Assembly: GCA_947258825.1 (NCBI GenBank)
Contig: CAMYJX010000018.1
Location: forward strand, 1-62,985
DNA length: 62,985 nucleotides
Source of the DNA: an uncultured Pseudomonadales bacterium
Lineage (GTDB): Bacteria; Pseudomonadota; Gammaproteobacteria; Pseudomonadales; Azotimanducaceae
Direction of reading: 5' to 3'
The notes beneath the pieces are model-generated. The model searched no databases, was not told the DNA's origin, and saw nothing but the letters and a program-made list of their open reading frames with translations. The stretch's first letter is position 1. Each line of letters opens with the position of its first letter. The position numbers and the translations under genes are program-made. Shown here one piece after another: positions 59,244-62,985 of this stretch.

Positions 59244-59918
59244 TCATGTGCTGGGCGTCAGGCCTGATGACCTGGCTTCGTCGAGCACTCGTGACAGCAC
59301 CGCCTCGATGGACATACTGGTGCTATCTATGAGGATCGCATCCGGCGCTGGTCGGAGCGGCGCCACAGCACGGCTTTTATCCCGCTCGTCCCGTTCCTGG
59401 ATACTCGCGAGAAGGGCGGCGAGGCTAACACTTAAGCCTTTGTTTTTCAACTGATTATAGCGACGCTCCGCACGTACCTGAACGCTGGCGTCCAGATACA
59501 CCTTTAGCGGCGCCTGCGGGAACACGACCGTTCCCATATCCCGACCGTCGGCAACCAGGCCCGGCGGCCGGCGCTGGGCCCGTTGCAGGGCCAGGATGGA
59601 TGCTCGAACCGGCTGCCGCGCCGCGACCCGGGAGGCCGCTTCGCTGACGTCTTCTTCGCGGATCCGCCGGGTCATATCCACGCCATCTACCCGCACGGCG
59701 TGTTCGTCGATGCGGATCTGCAGGCCGGTGGCCATGGCGACAAGCCCGGCGTCGTCCTCCAGAGAGATACCTCGCTCCAGCGCTACGGCCGCCACGACGC
59801 GATAGAGGGCGCCGCTGTCCAGCAGGTGCCAGCCCAGCTGCTCCGCGAGCAGCGCGGCAATGGTTCCCTTGCCGGAACCACCCGGGCCGTCGATGGTGAT
59901 GACAGGAACATCATCCAT
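59244..59918 (-). CDS. cmk: Cytidylate kinase
   Basis: A 224-residue P-loop kinase that phosphorylates CMP and dCMP: MDDVPVITIDGPGGSGKGTI with the Walker A, LDSGALYRVVAAVALERGIS, LVADGRDMGTVVFPQAPLKV, and the lid RDERDKSRAVAPLRPAPDAI. ATG 59918 overlaps the tyrA stop by 8 bases. In most relatives aroA lies between the two genes; here it is absent. Confidence 0.93.
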   Translation of the reverse strand: MDDVPVITIDGPGGSGKGTIAALLAEQLGWHLLDSGALYRVVAAVALERGISLEDDAGLVAMATGLQIRIDEHAVRVDGVDMTRRIREEDVSEAASRVAARQPVRASILALQRAQRRPPGLVADGRDMGTVVFPQAPLKVYLDASVQVRAERRYNQLKNKGLSVSLAALLASIQERDERDKSRAVAPLRPAPDAILIDSTSMSIEAVLSRVLDEARSSGLTPST

Positions 59919-60735
59919 GGTCGAACTTCCTGCGGCGGCTGCGCGCCCGGGCAATCAGGTTCTTCAGGCCCTGGGTATCGCCGTCTTCCACCAGCTTATG
60001 CACCTCTGAAAGATCCTGCTGCAGGCGCTCGAGGGCGGGCAGCAGCGCCTGCCGGTTGGACTCGAAGATAGGCGCCCACATATCCGGATCCGCGGCGCCG
60101 ATCCGGCTGAAATCACGGAAACCACCGCCCGCGTGTCCCAGATGCTGATCGTCCACCTGCTGCAGGTAAGCAAACGCGATGAGGTGAGGCAGATGGCTGG
60201 TGATCGCGTAAATCTCATCATGCTCCCGCGGGTCCAGACGGCTGACCCGGGCCCCCAGCGCTTCCCACCAGGCCGTCACCGCCTCGAGGGCGGCCAGGTC
60301 GGTTTCGCCCTGGGGCGTAAGAATGACCTCCTGATTCAGAAACAGCTCACCGTCCGCGGCGGCCGGCCCGCTCTTCTCTTTGCCGGCAATGGGGTGACAA
60401 GGCACATAACGGACCGGCAGGGAACCGCAGCTTTCGCGCACCGCGTCGATCAACGACGCCTTCACGCTGCCGGCATCCAGAATGATCCCGGGATGGTGCT
60501 GCAGTTTTGCAATCCAGGGCGCGATGGTCTCGCTGGGGCCGGCCACCAGAATGGCGTCGGCGGTCTCCGGCACCGTTTCGGTGATCTCGTCGACAATGCC
60601 CAGGGCCAGCGCCTGACGGGCCCGCTGAGCATCCGGCTCGATACCCAGCAGGGAATCGAACAAGCCGCGGCGCCGGGCGCCGAGCGCGAACGAGCCGCCG
60701 ATCAGCCCGGGACCGATGACCAGCAGCTGCATCAA
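59911..60735 (-). CDS. tyrA: Prephenate dehydrogenase
   Basis: A 274-residue enzyme converting prephenate to 4-hydroxyphenylpyruvate with NAD. Motifs: QLLVIGPGLIGGSFALGARR (GxGxxG), VRYVPCHPIAGKEKSGPAAA with the catalytic His and IAGxExSG, and YAITSHLPHLIAFAYLQQV. No C-terminal EPSP synthase fusion as in pseudomonads. Start overlaps the hisC stop (ATGA). Confidence 0.92.
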   Translation of the reverse strand: MMQLLVIGPGLIGGSFALGARRRGLFDSLLGIEPDAQRARQALALGIVDEITETVPETADAILVAGPSETIAPWIAKLQHHPGIILDAGSVKASLIDAVRESCGSLPVRYVPCHPIAGKEKSGPAAADGELFLNQEVILTPQGETDLAALEAVTAWWEALGARVSRLDPREHDEIYAITSHLPHLIAFAYLQQVDDQHLGHAGGGFRDFSRIGAADPDMWAPIFESNRQALLPALERLQQDLSEVHKLVEDGDTQGLKNLIARARSRRRKFDHG

Positions 60736-61826
60736 CTCAGCACGCGACCCAGGGCTTCCAGGAACCGGGCGTTCTCTTCGGGCAGACCAACGGTAGCCCT
60801 CAAGTGGCCGGGCAGACCGTATTCGGCAATGAGCCGGACGATGACGCCCTCGCGAAGCAGGGCGTCGTAAACATCCACCGCGGCGGCCGACGGGGGCACC
60901 GCAAAGGTGACGAAATTTCCACGCGAGGGAATGAAGTCCAGCCCCAGCGTGGTGAGCCCCTGGGTAACCTGCACCATGCCGCTGGCGTTGAGGCGCCTGC
61001 TCTCCTCGACATAGGCGCCGTCCTGCAGCGCGGCCTCCGCAGCAGCCAGTGCAACAGCGTTGACGTTGAACGGCTGACGCGCGCGATTGAGCAGGTCTGC
61101 CACGTACGGCGAGCTGACAGCATAGCCAACGCGCAAAGCGGCCAGACCGTAAATTTTCGAGAAGGTGCGGGTCACGATGAGGTTGGGATAACGCTCCAGC
61201 AGCCGGATACCGTCCGGGTAGCCGTCGGCCTCCACGTACTCGAAGTACGCCTCGTCCAGAACCATCCAGACGTGCTCCGGCAGCGCATCCAGGAACCGCA
61301 CCAGCGCATCCTCACCGACCCAGGTGCCTGTCGGGTTGTTCGGGTTGGCGAGAAAAACCATGGCCGTGCGCTCGGACACGGCGTCGCGCATGGCGTCCAG
61401 ATCGGCGCCATAGCTTGCGGCGGGAACCCGCACCAGGGTGCCGCCACAGGTGGTCACCGCCAGGGAGTAAACCACGAAGGCGTGATCGGCGATTACCGCC
61501 TGCGCATCCGCCGTGATCGCCATGCGCGCGGCCAGCTCCAGCACGTCGTTGGACCCGTTACCCAGGGTGATCTGATTGCTGTCCACGCCCAGGTGCTGCG
61601 CCAGCGCCTGTTTCAGCGCGTAACCGTTGCCGTCCGGGTAACGCGAAAGTTCCCGGCTGGCATCGTGGACCGCCTGGCGTACCCGCTCGCCGGGCCCTCT
61701 CGGGTTTTCGTTGCTGGCAAGCTTCACGATGTTGGTCAGGCCCAGCTCGCGGGTGAGCTCGTCCACGGGCTTGCCCGGCTTGTAGGGCGTGAGCGCGGCG
61801 ACGTTCGGGTTGAGGCGGCCGACCAT
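60732..61826 (-). CDS. hisC: Histidinol-phosphate / aromatic aminotransferase
   Basis: A 364-residue PLP-dependent class I/II aminotransferase. VKLASNENPRGPGERVRQAV is the HisC N-terminal signature; VFLANPNNPTGTWVGEDALV, VLDEAYFEYVEADGYPDGIR and the PLP lysine in TRTFSKIYGLAALRVGYAVS complete the site. Between pheA and tyrA this copy probably serves as an aromatic aminotransferase too. Start overlaps the pheA stop by one base. Confidence 0.92.
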   Translation of the reverse strand: MVGRLNPNVAALTPYKPGKPVDELTRELGLTNIVKLASNENPRGPGERVRQAVHDASRELSRYPDGNGYALKQALAQHLGVDSNQITLGNGSNDVLELAARMAITADAQAVIADHAFVVYSLAVTTCGGTLVRVPAASYGADLDAMRDAVSERTAMVFLANPNNPTGTWVGEDALVRFLDALPEHVWMVLDEAYFEYVEADGYPDGIRLLERYPNLIVTRTFSKIYGLAALRVGYAVSSPYVADLLNRARQPFNVNAVALAAAEAALQDGAYVEESRRLNASGMVQVTQGLTTLGLDFIPSRGNFVTFAVPPSAAAVDVYDALLREGVIVRLIAEYGLPGHLRATVGLPEENARFLEALGRVLS

Positions 61827-62926
61827 CAGACCACGGCCTGCGGATAGGAACCCAGGGATCGGACTTCCATGGACACGGCGCGAACTTCATCCAGCACTTT
61901 CTGAATCTCTTTTCTGCTCTGGTGGCCGTCGAAATCGATGAAGAAGACATAGGACCAGGAACCGGATTTCGCAGGCCGCGTTTCGATACGACTCAGGCTG
62001 ATGCCGTGGCGGTGAAAGGGTTCCAGAACCTTGTAAAGCGCCCCGGGCTCGTTGCGGGTAGACACCAGGATCGACGTTTTATCCAGGCCGCTGGGGCCAA
62101 CGCGCTGCCTGCCGATGACCAGAAATCGCGTCTTGTTGTCGGGATGATCTTCGATCCGGGCTGCCAGCACCCGCAGCGCATACTTCTCCGCGGCTATGTC
62201 GCCGGCGATGGCGGCAACGCCCGGCCGCTGAGAAGCCTGCAGCGCCGCCTCGGCGTTGCTGCTAACGGGAATTCGCGGAATGCCGGGATAGTGCGCGTCC
62301 AGCCAGCTGCGGCACTGGGCCAGCGATTGCGAATGGGAGACGATCTCGCGGATCGGCTCGTCCGTTGCGGCCGCATTGACCATCAGCGAGTGGTGAATAG
62401 GCAGCTCTACCTCAGCGCAGATGAGCACGGATGCGTCCATGAAGCAGTCGAGGGTATGATTGACCATCCCTTCGGTGCTGTTTTCCACCGGCACCACGCC
62501 GTAGTGCGCCGCTTCGGACTCCACCTCGCGAAACACCTCGTCGATGCTCGCCAGCGCCCGGGTACCGGCAAAGTGACCGAACTGTTTGATCGCTGCCGCC
62601 TCGGTATAGGTGCCCGAAGGGCCGAGGTAGGCGATGGTGAGCGGCTGCTCGAGGTTCAAACAGCAGGAAATGATCTCGCGGAACAGCTGCGCCACGTCTT
62701 TGTCGGTCAGGGGCCCCTGATTTTCTAACTGCAGGCGGGCGAGAATCTGCGCCTCCCGCTCGGGGCGATAGTAAACGGGCGGATCGGCACTGGGTTCCGA
62801 TTGTTTGATTTCAGCCACCTTCATCGCGCAGGCGGCCCTCTCGTTCAGCAGGCGCTGAAGCTCTCCATCGATGGCGTCGATGCGTTGGCGCACCGATTCC
62901 AGGGTCTCCGGCGTCTTGTCAGCCAT
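61826..62926 (-). CDS. pheA: Bifunctional chorismate mutase / prephenate dehydratase
   Basis: A 366-residue enzyme. The AroQ chorismate mutase domain (about 1-90) reads ESVRQRIDAIDGELQRLLNE and AACAMKVAEIK. The dehydratase domain has IAYLGPSGTYTEAAAIKQFG and YGVVPVENSTEGMVNHTLDC. The C-terminal ACT domain with GALYKVLEPFHRHGISLSRI and ESRP-like ETRPAKSGSW allows phenylalanine feedback control. Overlaps the serC stop by 8 bases. Confidence 0.95.
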   Translation of the reverse strand: MADKTPETLESVRQRIDAIDGELQRLLNERAACAMKVAEIKQSEPSADPPVYYRPEREAQILARLQLENQGPLTDKDVAQLFREIISCCLNLEQPLTIAYLGPSGTYTEAAAIKQFGHFAGTRALASIDEVFREVESEAAHYGVVPVENSTEGMVNHTLDCFMDASVLICAEVELPIHHSLMVNAAATDEPIREIVSHSQSLAQCRSWLDAHYPGIPRIPVSSNAEAALQASQRPGVAAIAGDIAAEKYALRVLAARIEDHPDNKTRFLVIGRQRVGPSGLDKTSILVSTRNEPGALYKVLEPFHRHGISLSRIETRPAKSGSWSYVFFIDFDGHQSRKEIQKVLDEVRAVSMEVRSLGSYPQAVV

Positions 62927-62985
62927 TATCCCGCTCGAACTCGCCCATGTAATCGACCAGGGCGTCTACCGCCGCTTCCGGAACG
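62919..62985 (-). CDS. serC: Phosphoserine aminotransferase, C-terminal end (partial)
   Basis: The last 21 codons at the window edge read VPEAAVDALVDYMGEFERDN and G before TGA. This is the usual SerC ending (xxxVxALVxFMxEFERxxG), and the position directly upstream of pheA fits. The rest lies outside the window. Confidence 0.75.
   Translation of the reverse strand, partial: VPEAAVDALVDYMGEFERDNG

Noticed and set aside
60804..61847. 347-codon open frame antisense to hisC
   Set aside because: HisC on the minus strand has all catalytic motifs; the plus frame has none.

Overview
The window looks like chromosome from an environmental gammaproteobacterium. The best evidence is the right edge, where serC, pheA, hisC, tyrA, cmk, rpsA, ihfB and lapA lie head to tail in the order usual for that class. 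Coding is dense and GC-rich at both ends, while the middle is full of short genes, broken genes and repeats.

Layout. 1-11.5 kb is mostly ordinary: a pirin remnant, a CPA1-type sodium/proton antiporter, a small lipoprotein with an XpaC-like and a TelA-like protein, a CBS-domain pseudogene, a DCC protein, a MaoC-like hydratase, a photolyase-related protein, cytidine deaminase, katG and an acetolactate-synthase-like enzyme. 11.5-51.1 kb is an accretion zone. It holds five toxin-antitoxin (TA) modules (two HigBA, one RelE-like/XRE with a broken toxin, one intact VapBC, one decayed VapBC), remnants of IS481, IS3 and IS91-like elements, and scraps of at least nine other genes. Cargo operons are spread among them: a TetR-controlled molybdopterin oxidoreductase, an EEP/DUF2254 membrane pair, a potassium channel, a class III cyclase-ATPase-TPR protein, a berberine-bridge-type flavoprotein, an oleA-oleBC-oleD olefin cluster and a TetR-controlled aromatic meta-cleavage-like cluster. 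51.2-63 kb is core-like: lipoproteins, thioesterase, LLM oxidoreductase, alcohol dehydrogenase, comEA-like gene and the serC-to-lapA locus.

The most unusual feature is the organisation of the accretion zone. A complete tRNA-Asn(GTT) gene on the minus strand closes it at 51072-51147. Partial copies of the 3' end of this tRNA, all in the same orientation, recur at about 12974, 20810, 24647, 25516, 25667, 28285, 36260, 46050 and 50175. Most are followed on the plus strand by a TA module, and in two cases a TA module has a tRNA-Asn fragment on both sides, with only a few bases after the last stop codon. This looks like a tRNA-Asn-based cassette array, or repeated integration and decay at one tRNA gene. 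No recombinase gene lies in the window.

Two irregularities in the core locus deserve checking. rpsA is split by an apparent short deletion between S1 domains 4 and 5, and aroA, usually between tyrA and cmk, is absent. All function calls come from reading the translated sequence. No database search was run.
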